From Diplolepis rosae (taxonomy: Eukaryota > Arthropoda > Insecta > Hymenoptera > Diplolepididae), in the NCBI GenBank assembly GCA_030998225.1, contig JAPYXD010000701.1, forward strand, positions 13,438,501 to 13,502,500: a stretch of DNA of 64,000 nt, given 5' to 3'. Below are positions 45,179 to 57,345 of this stretch, in pieces. The notes under the pieces are model-generated. The model had not been told where the DNA came from. It was given only the letters and a program-made list of their open reading frames with translations, and searched no databases. Numbering within the stretch: the first letter of the stretch is position 1; the number at the start of each line of letters is the position of its first letter. Both the position numbers and the translations under genes were made by a program.

Positions 45179-45516
45179 GTAGTTGATCCACGAGAATTAG
45201 ACCTCAGGCAAAAATAGATCATTTTTCTTCCAAGAATAGCAATTTTATTATTGAAGGGCTATTTTGGAAGAGAAAAGATTAATTTCCATGAAAAAAATTT
45301 GAAATACAAAAAAATAATTTTATTAATAAATTTTATTTTTGCCCCAACTTTTTTTCTTATCCTTCCTTACCAAATTTTAAAAAATTATGCGATTTTAATA
45401 AATTACAAATCACATTTCCAAGAAAAAGATTCCCTACAACTGAACCATTTCCAATTTTCGAAAATGAATAAATTATTATCAAATTCTGCAATTTGTCTAT
45501 AAAAATTTCGTTTTGG
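45179..45516. mobile_element. TTAA-MITE, left half only
   Basis: GTAGTTGATCCACGAGAATT opens the family's left arm, but the preceding TTAAG is lost. The copy stops at the centre (ATAAAAATTTCGTTTTGGA). Confidence 0.8.
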
Positions 45517-46377
45517 ATACAGAGTATGTACCACTGACCGCGGAAGAGTAAATAAGCAAACTATTTGCATAAACTATTTATTTTATTACAATCTATTTAT
45601 GCCTAGCGAATTGATGATTTGGACGAAGTGAAAATTCGCTTTTCTTGATCGCTCAATGTAAGTTATTTTTGTCACGTAAGAATTTTTTCCCCCTCGAAAA
45701 GACATCGAGTCGGAACAGGCATCTTATATCAAAGTCGAAGCCGAACGGAACTGTCATCTCCAAACCGGACATGACAAACTCCTTCCATTTCAACTGAATC
45801 TCACTACTGTCTTCTTGTCTCTTGTATGTGGCGTTACAGAACATAGCAAACATCGAAAGCGACGAAACCTACCATTTCTCTTCCTTATTGTCCACGCAGC
45901 ACGTCTCGCATATTAAAACAAGATTCCCTCGTGTGCTAAAAGCCAACCAAGAAGGAACGTAGACGAGAAATGGTTGGGAACTGTAACTTTTGTAATTTAG
46001 TTTCATCATTTCATCCTCGTTGAGTTCTCCTCGATCCTTCTCTTTCTATAGCTTTGCTAAGAAGATTGAAATATTTATGTTACTTCTGACATTGATCCAC
46101 CCCTGTCGGTGGTAGAAGAAGAAAAATATAAAGCGAGGAATTAATTTTATCAAATCTGTCATATTTTTTTTTTGTCAAGATGATATATCTTATGTTAGCT
46201 GTACCTATTAATATAAGTTTTCATGAACTCATTATGGACACTTTTACTCAGAAGGAAATTTCGATTCATTTAATATTGATTCTATATCTTCATTAACTTT
46301 CATCAAATAAATGTTGGAAATTCTCTAATCAATTTTTTTAACATTATCCCCTTCGCTGTGTGCCAAAAATAAACTTT
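45517..46377. other. GC-balanced, unassigned
   Basis: 45550-46140 is less AT-rich than most of the window and not visibly repeated. It could be host single-copy DNA. No splice-bounded frame was convincing. Confidence 0.35.
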
Positions 46378-46480
46378 TTCTACTAGCAGGTCATAAAGTG
46401 CATTTTATTGCCCTCTGCCTGGCGAACAAATCCATTTTTTGACTCCCCAATAGAAAAAACATCGTGTGTAACATGGGAAA
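46378..46480 (+). repeat. Dispersed repeat shared with 28375-28475
   Basis: CTACTAGCAGGTCATAAAGT through CCATTTTTTGACTCCCC matches the inverse of the 28375 block. Confidence 0.6.
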
Positions 46481-46734
46481 AACATTACTCAAGATTCTAG
46501 CGCTGCTAAATCCGAATTTGATATCGAAATTCGAAATTCAAAACGGCTGATTCAATATGGTGGATGAAATTTCCAAATGGTTGGATTTCTATAATGCAAT
46601 GAATAATATAAATATAACAGACGGTGAAAGTACAATTGTCACTAGACGTGTTGGGAAAAATAGCATGTTCCACTCGTGGGAAACAAGCGATTGTCAATTG
46701 CTCGTTTTCCCCACTAGTAAAACAAAAAACTATT

Positions 46735-47996
46735 TTGCGTTTTCTTTTTGATGGTGTTTATTTATCTTATACATAAATTTAAAATCTGTGAATGCAAATT
46801 TGTAGAACTTATCTATAAGCAAAAAATTTCCCATTATTGCTTTTTCTATATATCTTGAATATTTTAGTTGAAAATAGCATTTTTTATTTTGAATAGTATT
46901 TTTTAAAATTAAGACGAAAAATATGCATCTTATCAAAAAATATGTGGCTGAAAATTTTGTAGAACTTATTGAAGCAAAAATTGTAATAAAGTTTTTTTAA
47001 AATTAAAACGAAAAATATACATTTTATTTTAAAATGTCTTGATGAATATTTGTATACCTTGTTTCTGGATTTTTAAAAGTTTTTTTATTCATCAAAACAA
47101 AAAATATACAACTTATGAAAAAATGTACAAATACAAATTTGTAGAACTTATTTGAGTAAATAATTTCGTATTGTTACACTTTTTCCATAAATCGTATATT
47201 TTGGTTAAAAATTCGAATTTTTGATTTTCCAAAGTGTCTTTTTCCAATCAGAACAAAAAATATTCATCTTATCGAAAAATGTGCGCATGCCAATTTTTAG
47301 AACTTTTTCTAGAGAACAATTTTGTATGGAAATGTTCTTACGTATCTTGTATAGTTTGGCTAAAAACTGGATTTTTTTTATTAATATTTTTCAAGTTTCA
47401 AAATACTACAACTTTTCTAATTTTGGTTTTATTGAAAAAATTTTATGAGGACAATTTTTAAAACTTTCTGAAAACTATCCAAAACTATTATAGAAATATT
47501 GGATTTTTCCAAAAAGTAGTTTTAAAAAATACCAAAAATGCACTTACTTTTTAGGCTCTGATAAAGTTTACCAAAGCGCATTTCAATTTAAGCATTCTTT
47601 CGAAAGTTGTCGTGTCCACAGACGACGACAACAACGGTGACAGACAAGATTGAAAAAACCTTGTTTTGCCCGCCGTACACCGAAAGTTAGCCTTGTCGGT
47701 GTCGCTCTTCGTGCGGAAAGATGATTTTCCCGCACTAGTACGGGAAAATTGCAAGTGCGTGGAAAATCAACTTTCCGCACACAAAACGATACTAACTCGG
47801 CTAACTTTCGGTATACAGTGAACAAAAAATATCGCTCGTACCATGTGCGGAACGTATTTTACGTCTTTCCGCACTTCATACGAAATATACTATTTTGGAT
47901 TCAGGAGATCATGAAACGTGTACATTCGTTAAAAAAATTCGAGGTCAAATTTTACACAAATATAATACCTTCTCATATATGATGAGAATGTAAAAA
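46735..47996 (+). repeat. R1 repeat, 5'-truncated, interrupted by a hairpin MITE
   Basis: At least four units (ATATATCTTGAATATTTTAG, AAATCGTATATTTTGG, ATCTTGTATAGTTTGG landmarks) lead into the terminal module, which is broken at about 47661 by the hairpin MITE and resumes to the closing hairpin ACCTTCTCATATATGATGAG near 47966-47990. Confidence 0.7.
47661..47826. mobile_element. Hairpin MITE, about 165 bp
   Basis: GTACACCGAAAGTTAGCC is inverse to GGCTAACTTTCGGTATAC. Inner words GTGCGGAAAG.TGATTTTCC and GGAAAATCAACTTTCCGCAC also pair, around a centre at GCACTAGTACGGG. A half copy sits at 762-850. Confidence 0.8.
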
Positions 47997-48138
47997 TAAG
48001 TGTCGAATATTTTCGATCAAAGCACGCAAGAAAATTTTTTTAATGTAAGTACGGTGGAATGACCCATATATTTACATTTAATTCTAAGAGGGAATTCAAA
48101 AATCAAAATAAACATTTCTTCTCTTAGTTTCATTTTCC

Positions 48139-49079
48139 GGGAAGTTTCTCAAGTGAGAATAAGCCGAGGGGGTTTTCACTCACAAGTATTTATAAATAAG
48201 GAACGATAAGCGTTATGAAATAAGAGTGAGTCGGAGCGAGTCGACGTTTGCGTGTGTCTACGTGTATATCAACAGCTGCACGCATGAATGTGCATAAAGT
48301 TTCAACAGATAAGGTTGATTTAATAAAACTTTTATGAAATTCGTGGTTTTTATAAAGTGGTTTTATGAAAACTTCATACAGAAAAATTAGCTTTATAAAT
48401 CCCGGATTTTTATTAAAAAAATTTCTCATAGCGACATTACAATTCATATATGACATAAGAATGCCCATAGCTAGGGGAATTCTAAGGTACTGTGAAAAAA
48501 TTCTAATGTCAGATTCGAACTTAGCGACTCGAAATACGTAAAAACCACATTGTTTTACTAACTTTCCCGTGGATAAATATTATTTTAACGGAGCCTGAAA
48601 CTTCCAAGATTTCACACTTTTTCCCTAGGCTAGGGGAAATTCTGAAACCGGACTCGGATTCAGCGACTCAAAATCCATAAGGGTAGCCTAGTCGCATGTA
48701 AAGTTCAGACCACTTTTTCTTTTTTTTAGGCCTGTGTAATCTTTATCAATATTAATTATCAATAATAATTACACGCTATAATCATGACTTATTAATCTAG
48801 AATTTTGAAATTCCCCTTTATTAAATTCGATATATCCTAATGTATTTAAACTTAATTCAAACAAGGCAGTATAGATTCGCTTTCAGCCGGCTAGGGAACC
48901 GATGGAGACGGCGAGTACCGGCAAATCGCGGCGAGTACGACGAGTGGCGAGTATTTACAGGATTGCAGTTTTAACGGTATTTAGCGTTATTTTTCCTTAT
49001 TAAGAGAAGAAATACTCGAAATATACTATTTGATTCGAAATCGACTTATGAGTGAAAACCCCCTCAGAATAAACTTCCC
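48139..49079. mobile_element. TIR element, 941 bp, GGGAAGTTT ends
   Basis: GGGAAGTTTCTCAAGTGAG at the left and GGGAAGTTTATTCTGAGGGG (inverse of the right end) share GAGGGGGTTTTCACTCA and AATAAGGAA with indels, so arms are about 65-90 bp. The interior has a degenerate direct repeat (GCTAGGGGAATTCTAAGG at 48472; GCTAGGGGAAATTCTG at 48631) and no gene. Its last bases CCC also form the start of the next element. Confidence 0.65.
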
Positions 49080-49958
49080 AAGTGCGAATTGCCGAACCTG
49101 ATAATACGGCACAATATTGGCCCAATCTCGGCAGCCAATGGTCGGCTATTGTTATTGGGCCAGTGTCGACGTTTGCATCGGTCATGTGCTAAACTGACGA
49201 CGGAGGCCTTTGTCGACTCTTTAAATTTACCGACCTTTAGCCGAAACTTGGCCCAGTATCGGCCCTATACCAAGCTGATTGTCACTTTTACTTTGGCATC
49301 CAGTTCCGAAAGTAGAAGAGCCAGAGTCCGCACCATGGACAGCACATTACTGGGCCATGTGTCACTTTTACTACAGCAAACCATTCTGGAAGTGAGAAAA
49401 TCAGAGTTCGGCACAGCATTGGCCCGTTGCTGTGCCGAAAACAAGTGTTGTCGGCCAGAGTTTGGGCCAGAATTGACGCCCAAGTGCACAGCGGAGTTCC
49501 CAAGTGCGAATTTCGGTCGGATGTCAGTGTTGGACCTCAGGCCACGGTTGGCCCTACTCTGGCGACCGAGGTTTGGTGACCATAGTTGGGCCAACTGTGG
49601 TAGTTTTGGTTTCACCAACTTTAGCAGCCAACACCGGCAGCCTAAGATGTGCCTGACCGTCGGCTCAACTATGGTCCAGACTCGAACCAACTGTCGGGCC
49701 AACTTTGGCGAATTGCTTTAGATGACCGTGACAATTCAGTCGGCCCACCTCTGGGCCACGGTTGAACCAATCGTCGGCATATTAATAACTAAATTCCGTT
49801 GCCATTGCACGACCAACTGTCGGTCCAACTATGGCCTAGACTTGAACCGACTGTCGGGCCAACCTTGGCGAATTACCTTAGATGACCGTGATAGTTTGGT
49901 CAGCCCATCTCTGGGCCATGGTTGAACCAATCGTCGGCATATTATTAACTAGATTATA

Positions 49959-51405
49959 CCCGTGCAGAAATTACCTTATTTTGCCTTATTTAAAAAAAAA
50001 TCTTGACATTACAATGTAAAAAGTTGTATACTATGTAAATTATTACTAACGTACTGTAAAAATATATACTTCTAAAGTATACAACTTTTTATTAGATAAT
50101 GTTTTCGTTAAAAAAGTTTTTTCCAAGTTTCATACAAAAACACTGTGTTTTATAGAAATTTAATTCTGTCATTGAAAGTGGAAAAATTTCAAACCCACAA
50201 CTGATTAAAGTACCGGAAACAAAAAGATTGCTTATTAACAGGGTACAGACCCATGTTTTACGGTCTTTGCAGCAGTAGCTTATGAGTGAAATTTTTTCCG
50301 GAATATGCTAAGCGAGAATAGACGAAAGGCTTTAGGCTTAGGAATGCATTTAGTTATGTACACTCGAGATTCCCTATAACGTGATTCCCTGTAACAAGGT
50401 CTCCCTTTTACGAGTGCGTCACGGTTCCCCATAACGAGCAGACGATCGACCCCTCTTCCCCCACTACTACGGAATGAAGCGCGCTCGAATTTGAAACAGT
50501 AATCTATGAGTTTGATGGCTTTTATCACAAATTAATGAGAAAATAATTGGTCAATTATTGAAAAATTACTTAATTGTGTAGTTTTACAGTATTTGAAATG
50601 AAAAATTTAATATTTAATTTTTCCAATCTGGAGTTTTCAATATTTTGGTGTAAAGTCGGTTATCGAACATTAAAATTGCATACGTTTTTTTAGAAATTTT
50701 GATATTTCACACATTATTGTAGATAAGTAAAATTCTTCCTTTTTAAACGATATGTATGAAAATTTTATATAATTACAATTAATCAGTATGTATAATTTTG
50801 CGCAGTTTAATATTGTGATCAATATTACATGTGTAATAATATGTTTCGAAACGCATTTTTTATAAATGAAAACCAACAGCATCATTTTAACATTAATATC
50901 ACTGTTTATTACATTTATCATCAAGACTTTTCTTTTTTTCTGGAAATATTCAAAAATACACCTGATAAGCATAGATATTTTTATTATTATATTATTATAT
51001 TTTTAGTATTTTCAGTACATACCGTCAAATAAGTCAATTCCATCTTGAATACTCGCAAAAATCTTTTTTATACGCTTTATGCTATGTACATACAATTATT
51101 CACATGGCATCACTGGCAGACTGACTGCACGCATCAAATAATGCGCATAACAGCGCATAGCAACAAGTAGGATATGGAGGGGATCCTTTTCGCGCTCGAT
51201 GCAGAGAGGTCTCCGATGCTCGAGCTTCTCGTTATAGGGAATCTCGAGTGTAGATAATATAGGTAGGTTAGAGGGTTCTAATACAAAATTTTTAATTCAA
51301 GCGTGTGATTACAAATAATGTATCAATAATGTATTAATAATTTACTAATCAAATAATGTACCTTATCAGGGCCTGCTAGTGCCCTGATTTAAATTTCTAC
51401 ACGGG
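49959..51405. mobile_element. CCCGTG-ended TIR element nested in the CCCAAGT element
   Basis: CCCGTGCAGAAATT and the inverse right end CCCGTGTAGAAATT are flanked by TA (49957-49958, 51406-51407). The interior is AT-rich and, apart from the nested element, featureless. The GCC/GGC array resumes on both sides. Confidence 0.75.
50361..51250. mobile_element. CACTCGAG-ended pogo-like element, innermost of the nest
   Basis: CACTCGAGATTCCCTATAAC is repeated exactly in inverse at the right end; TA flanks lie at 50359-50360 and 51251-51252. Subterminal words (TCCCTGTAAC, TTCCCCATAACGAG) echo the end. The length of 890 bp without a transposase frame suggests a deletion derivative. The pogo/Tigger affinity comes from the TA and the 'TATAACG' end and is tentative. 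Confidence 0.85.
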
Positions 51406-51663
51406 TACAAGCATAGTTTGCCTAAGACGGCCCATCTACGGCACCCGGTGTCGGGCCAACTGTTCATGCCAATGGACGGATAACGTTATCATTTCACTAG
51501 TTGGCCCGACCTCTGACCAACAAGGTTGGCCCAACCGTGGGCCGACGGTCAATTCGCACCTGGGATATCATTCCAGCAACGGCACGATATTGGCAACCGA
51601 TCTTCGGCAACATTTTTGCCGATGCTGGGCCAGTGTTGGGCCGTTTCTAACTTCGTACTTGGG

Positions 51664-53000
51664 TTACTATTACCTTCCGGTATTTCTTAAATTTTAGAGA
51701 ATGAAGTCAAACCTTACATATTTATCAAAGTGAAAGCTGAGAGAGTACGTATACAGATGTTACTTTATGTTCTTTCTCGCCTTCCATTTTCGAACTAACT
51801 ATTCAACTATATTTTCCGATAACAGATCGAACGTGAAGATTTTATACTCTTTTGAAGATTCTAAATCATAATCTTGCACCCTTCTCAGAGCAATGTCAGG
51901 ATTTATGAATCTCTTAGCTTGCACTTAGACGTGAAAGTATTTGCAGTAAAGGTAGAGATGCGTAGGTAGTATAGGTAGCATAGGTACTGAGGGGGGCCTG
52001 AAAACTGTGGAAAGCTGGGCCTGAGTATCCAAAGCACTGGAAAGATTCGAACAAGAAAAAGAGGGTATTACTTTCCGAAAAGATAGCCGGCTCCAGTGGG
52101 ATCTCATAAATCCTAGAACGCAGGTCCGAGAGAACTTGAGGCCGGTCAAAACATACATCCACATTCGACCCAATCGATATCGTATTAACAGAGGTCACGA
52201 GCATGACTTGGAAAATGCCACGAATTCGATATATTTTAGGGAAAATTCACAGTTTCCAATTCCACCAGATGTCTTTCATATAGAGCTTGCACGTCCTTCG
52301 GGAATACTTCACTCTTCAAGAACTTCTTCATCTTCTCATTCCTTGCTCAAAAATTATCCTACTTTTATTTCTATGCGTGACTCATTTCAAATTATCATCG
52401 AAATTTTTTAAAAGTATAAAAAAATCAGTTAGATGAATTGAAATATTATTTTTAATTGCTTTTAATTATTGGGAAGAATTTTGTAATATTTTATAAATAA
52501 TTTGAAACAAATGCAATAAAACAAGCATACAAGAGTATATCATAAACAAATCTTTAATCCATAAGGGAAGATTATTGAAGATTTGAGGAGACGCGAATTA
52601 CAAATTTTTACAGAAAACAAAATCGGAGAAGACATCAATGTTACAGATGAAAAAAGTTCAATCCCTTAGGATCTTGGCGATAGATCATATATCACGAAAT
52701 ATACTTATCTTGAGGAATATGACAAATATGAAACTTCTGTTCATATCGAAAAGCCTGAAAAATTAATTCAAAGAATACAAATCAAGATTTTCCTATTCTT
52801 TAATCCCATATAATGAAATCTCTAGATTACTTTAATCAAGAAGATGAGAAGTACCACTTTCATTTTAGGAGACGAAAAATAAGCTATAATAAAATTAATC
52901 ACGGTTAGTAATCTTATATAAAGAGATTTCAAAAGCATTAAGAAATTCTACAGATTTATGCATCCATTGTTTTAAGGATTCAGAAAAAATAAGAGAAAAA
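51664..53000. other. Unassigned; GC-balanced 51690-52400
   Basis: Overlapping frames on both strands at 51914-52411 (82-96 codons) show no domain. The region is not visibly repeated and might be host sequence. Confidence 0.35.
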
Positions 53001-54870
53001 AATCTGCCCGCTTGGCGGGCACATTCTCATCGCGCGCAGCTCGCTTCGCTCGCAAGCTTGAGCGCGCCTAGGGCGCGCGATTTGATCGTCGCGCTTCGCG
53101 CTCCGATCTTTCTGGACCTCGCGCTTCGCGCTCGGTCTTGTGCTCTTCGCATACATTTAAGTTTATTTCTTATAATTTAATACTGAAGCTCAAACCAATT
53201 TTATAATATTAAAGATGATGTGAATTACTCATTTTCTCAAATTCACTAAAATTTCTTTTTCAGTTTAAGTGAAACAGGAAATTCAATTTACTTAAGGCTC
53301 TATCGGCCTTAAGGAACACATTCTCATCATGACACTCGCGCTTCGCGCTCGATTTTCTGTATACATTTCAGTAACTTTTTAATAAATTACATGATTAAAA
53401 TAATTTATTTTCTTCCAAATCTCTCAAAAAGAAAAAATAATCGTAGACTTTATTTAAGGTAGTACGATCACGAAAATTAGACCTCAGACAAAAATAGATA
53501 ATTTTGCTTTCAAGAATAGCAATATTATTTTTGAAGGGCTAATTTGAAAGAGAAAAGATTATTTTTCATGAAAAAAATTTGAAACACAAAAAAATAATGT
53601 TATTAATAAATTTCATTTTTGCCCAAACTTATTTTCTTATCGCTTCGAGCCAAATTTTTAAAAATTATGCGATTATAATAAATCACGGTTCATTTTTTTA
53701 GGAAAAAGATTCTCTACAACTTGACTGTTTCCGATTTTTGAAAATGAATTCTTTAATGGCTGAAATTATAAAAAAACAATTTTTCAAAACAAAATTTTTA
53801 TAAACAAATTGCTGTATTTGATAATAATTAATTCAATTTCAAAAATAGGAAACGGTCAAGTTGTAGAGAATCTTTTTTCTAAAAAAATGAACCATAATTT
53901 ATTAGAATCGCATCATTTTCAAAAATTTGACTCGAAGCGATAAGAAAATAAGTTTGAGCAAAAATGAAATTTGTTAATAACATTATTTATTTGTATTTCA
54001 AATTTTTTTCATGAAAAATAATCTTTTCTCATTCAAATTGGCCCTTCAATAATAATGTTGCTATTCTTGAAAGCAAAATTATCTATTTTTGTCTGAGGTC
54101 TAATTTTCGTGATCGTACTACCTTAAGGAAACGATTCTGCAGAACAACGCTTATTTCGTATCTCTCATATTTTGGTGAAAAAAATCGAATTTTTTTAATA
54201 TTAAAAATCAAAAAATAAAATATACATCCTGTCGAGAAATTTCTTAATAAGAATTTGTAGACCTCATTTAGGGAAATAATTTTTCATTTGAACTTTTTTT
54301 ATGTATCTCATATATTTTGTCTAAGAAATGGAATTATTGAATTTTAATCGTATTTTTTGGAATTGAAACGAAAAATATATGTTTTTTCATAAACTGTGTA
54401 AGACAAAACTTGTAGATCTTTTTGAAACGAACAACTTTGTATTCTTACGTTTTTTTCGTATTTCACATATTATTGTTAAAAAATTGAATTTTGGATTTTC
54501 AATAGATTATTTTTGAATTAAAAAGAAAAGTATGCATCTTATGAAAAAATGTTACAATTCAAATTTGTAGGTCTTTATTTATTCAATAATATTATATGAT
54601 AACGTTTTTTAGTATCTCGTATAATTTAACTGGAAAATGGAATTTTGATATTGACTTTTTTCGAATTTGAATATGCTGTAACATTTCTAATTTTGATTTA
54701 ATCAAAAAATGTTATTAGGATAATTTTTAGAGATTTATGAGCACTATCTAAAACCAGTATTAAAATTTTTGATTTTTTCAAAAAATTATTTTCAAAAACA
54801 CAAAAGTAGTCCTCAATCCCTCAATTTTGATTGGATGTGGCTGGTTAACGAACTTGTCCTTACTTTTCGA
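53001..54870 (+). repeat. R1 repeat, 3'-truncated, with inserted TTAA-MITE
   Basis: It follows the reference copy at 34443 closely from AATCTGCCCGCTTGGCGGGC through the GC block, linker and units. The TTAA-MITE at 53458-54122 is inserted at TTAA. The copy stops at TTACTTTTCG in the terminal module, so the CAGA tract and the end hairpin are missing. Confidence 0.88.
53458..54122. mobile_element. TTAA-flanked palindromic MITE, complete (665 bp)
   Basis: GGTAGTACGATCACGAAAAT and its exact inverse form the ends; TTAA lies at 53454-53457 and 54123-54126. The arms are inverse over practically the whole length, so the RNA or single strand would fold into a stem of about 330 bp. R1 sequence CTTTATTTAAGG is interrupted here, while the copy at 34443 shows the empty site near 34886, proving the insertion and the 4-bp duplication. 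Confidence 0.95.
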
Positions 54871-55395
54871 TAATAATAATAATAATATATTATAATAAAA
54901 AGATATTATAGAGCTATGTTGATGAAAATGCAATAAAACATGAAAATTATCAACAATGATTTTTTAAATGGATAAAAATGTAATATTTGTTCTTTCGGTT
55001 AGCAATGTTCAAAATATTTACATACGTTTATTTTTGTAACCTTATATATTATCAATGCTCATAATAATCAATTTATTTTTTACCATGTATTATTGACTTT
55101 TATCCTTATTTTGTTGCCGACCCTCGCACGCTTCGATCAAACATCTCTATGTAAAAATCAACTTTACTCCCTATTACCGAAAACTACTATTTTGTAACAT
55201 GTGCACGAAATACGACACTTTCCGTGCATTTAAAGAATGACGAAAATGACCAATAACAGGCCAGTGAGGGAAAGTATCTTTCAAGCGCAGTTGCACAAGC
55301 GCACTTCGAGCAAAACATTACATTCCTCACGCTTTCAAAAAAACTTTAAACGGAAAATGCATGTAACTAGTGTCAACATAAATTGTAAGAGTTGA
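54871..55395. other. Unassigned, with an AAT microsatellite at its start
   Basis: An (ATA) run lies at 54872-54890. The rest was not recognised. Confidence 0.35.
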
Positions 55396-55399
55396 TTAA

Positions 55400-55570
55400 C
55401 CCTTTAATGGCCAGTGGGACACATACGTCCCATCTACTTTGAAAACTGATAACTTCCATGAAAATTAACATATCTCCATGGTTTCAGTCTCATTTTAAAG
55501 GGAAAGAATGAAGCTTAATACTCGAAATTTTGCAAGCATAAGGGTTGCATCCCTTCAGTTACATACCCTT
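55400..55570. mobile_element. piggyBac-like left end
   Basis: TTAA (55396-55399) is followed by CCCTTTAATGGCCAGTGGGA and then TACGTCCCA, an inner inverse of TGGGACA. This fits a piggyBac-type terminus. No right end or transposase follows; the end coordinate is approximate. Confidence 0.5.
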
Positions 55571-56189
55571 TAAAAAATACGAAAATTGAGAAAAATTGAA
55601 AAACGAGCATAGCTTTTATGAAATTTTTTTTCATTGGAATTTTATTTATTTATTTTGAAATGGCATTCAAAATATGTGCAAAAAAGTTTTTAAAAAACTA
55701 CCCCTAACTTTGATAATTCGCCAAAAAAACACCCTTAGAGGTAGAAATACACCTGAAAACAGACTTTTTTTCCTTTTGAGACCGACATTTAAATTATTTG
55801 TAAAAAAAGGTCTGTAAAAAAACTACCCTTAATTGTAAAAGTACGCCGAAGATCATCGCTAGAAGTGTGAATACATCTAAAAATAGATTTTTTTATATAT
55901 ATTTTTGTATATATATCCAGATCATATATGTATTTTGAAACGCTATAAACATTATTTTCAAAAATGGTCCGAAAAAATCTAGCCCTATCTATAATAATAC
56001 CTCAAAAGTCACTCCTAAAATTGAGATTAAACCTAAAAACAGACTTTCGTTTATTTTCACTTTATATATGTTTTTTGGAACAACATCTAAATTATTTTGT
56101 ATGTTTAAAGAACCTTACGGGATGATATCGAAAATCAACCGATGGTGGTAGTGATTGATCATAGAAAAGTCATTTTTTGAGCTTTCATA

Positions 56190-56337
56190 TTGGGTTGTTC
56201 CAGAAGTAATTGCCGATTTTTTTTAATAAAAATTAAACTCATTTTTTCAAATAGAAGGAATAAACTTTGATCAATGATATATTTTCCATTTTGTTTAATG
56301 ACCTTTTGTCATCTTTCTGGTAACACAGAAAAATAAT
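56190..56337 (-). pseudogene. mariner end with transposase C-terminal remnant
   Basis: TTGGGTTGTTCCAGAAGTAATTG is a familiar mariner (cecropia/SETMAR-type) terminus. Behind it on the minus strand LPER*QKVIKQNGKYIIDQ reads as the mariner C-terminus, with a stop at the usual Trp. Everything upstream of the LPER block is gone. Confidence 0.75.
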
Positions 56338-57345
56338 TTTATTAATAAATTTTATGTGCCTCCGGCGCGTAAACTCGATTTTACGCTACAGTTTATAGTA
56401 GCATAATGTTGTGTATTACGATACAGAGGAATGTAATGTAAAAATTGAACTGCGCTTGTGCCTATAACCATATACTATACAGCGGAGCGTAATCTTCTTC
56501 TTATTCTTCTTCGTACAGCGTTGGCACCGTACTGACAAAGCCTTGTATATTTGAACTGCGCATGCGTCTATTACAATACGCTACTACTACACAAGATCGA
56601 GAAAATCAAAATGGCCGGAAGTATTCGCGAAATGTCAAGTGAGATGGGCGATAATCACGGCAATTTCGACCTTTTCAGATTGGATTCGAGTGTACGCATA
56701 AAAATTCGTATATGCGCCGAAGTCACATAAAATAGAATACGTGCCAATGCACACAATTCGGGTAATTACGAGACTCGCTTAAAATGCTCGCAGGACTGAT
56801 CGTGCCTCGGCTTCGTCTCGGTTTTGTCTCGGCTTTGCCTCAGCTATGCCTCGACTACGGCTCGACTACGCCTTGGCTACGCTCTCCTGCGAGCATTATC
56901 GCTCGTCGCGTAATAACCCTCATTATGCGCCTAGGCACATAATATACTATTATTTTTGACCCAACTTTTTTCTTATCGCTTCTTACCAAATTTTAAAAAA
57001 TTATGCGATTCTAATAAATCATGAATCATTTTTTCAGAGAAAAGATTTGCCACAACTTCACCGTTTCTGATTTTTAAAAATAAATTCTTTAATGGCTGAA
57101 ACCATTAAAAAAACATTTTCCAAAAGGAAATTTTTATAAAAAAATTGCTGAATTAGATAATAATTTATTCATTTTCGAAAATTGGAAATGGTTAAGTTGT
57201 AGGGAATCTTTTTCTTGAAAAAGTGATTTCTAATTTATTAAAATCTTATAATTTTTTTTAAATTTAGTAAGAAGCGATGAGAAAAAAAATTGGGTCAAAA
57301 ATAAAATTTATTAATAAAATTATTTTTCTGTTTCATTTTTTCAAA
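56338..57345. mobile_element. TTAA-MITE, both ends lost, split by another element
   Basis: AATAATTTTATTAATAAATT (56331-56352) continues after the interruption as TTTTTGACCCAACTTTTTTC and runs through the centre to AATTATTTTTCTGTTTC near 57340. The outer 140 bp of both arms, including TTAA, are missing. Confidence 0.75.
56353..56941. mobile_element. 589-bp TIR element with CTCGGCT minisatellite
   Basis: TATGTGCCTCCGGCGCG pairs with the inverse right end TATGTGCCTAGGCGCATAAT. Near the right end a degenerate 11-12-bp minisatellite (GCCTCGGCTTCGTCTCGG and variants) runs about 56807-56885, closed by the inverse words CTCGCAGGA / TCCTGCGAG. GCGCATGCG and CTACTACTAC words occur mid-element. There is no gene. 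A target duplication was not resolved. Confidence 0.75.

Larger units (their letters stand above)
49077..51663. mobile_element. CCCAAGT-ended element with GCC/GGC motif arrays
   Basis: CCCAAGTGCGAATTGCCG (49077) pairs with the inverse CCCAAGTACGAAGTTAG (ending 51663). Inside are dozens of short words such as CCAACTGTCGGGCCAAC, TTGGCCCA and CTGGGCCA in both orientations, including a near-identical duplication of about 165 bp (49655-49790 against 49820-49955). This GC-rich repeat makes 145- and 210-codon frames on both strands that are artefacts. It is split by the element at 49959-51405. No target duplication was recognised. Confidence 0.75.

Noticed and set aside
49089..49721. 210-codon plus frame and 145-codon minus frame
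   Set aside because: Both are created by GC-rich GGCC word arrays that keep several frames open at once. The translation is repetitive and shows no domain.
51914..52411. 96-codon minus and 91-codon plus frames in GC-balanced DNA
   Set aside because: No splice context or domain was seen and the two frames overlap on opposite strands. It is kept only as possible host sequence.
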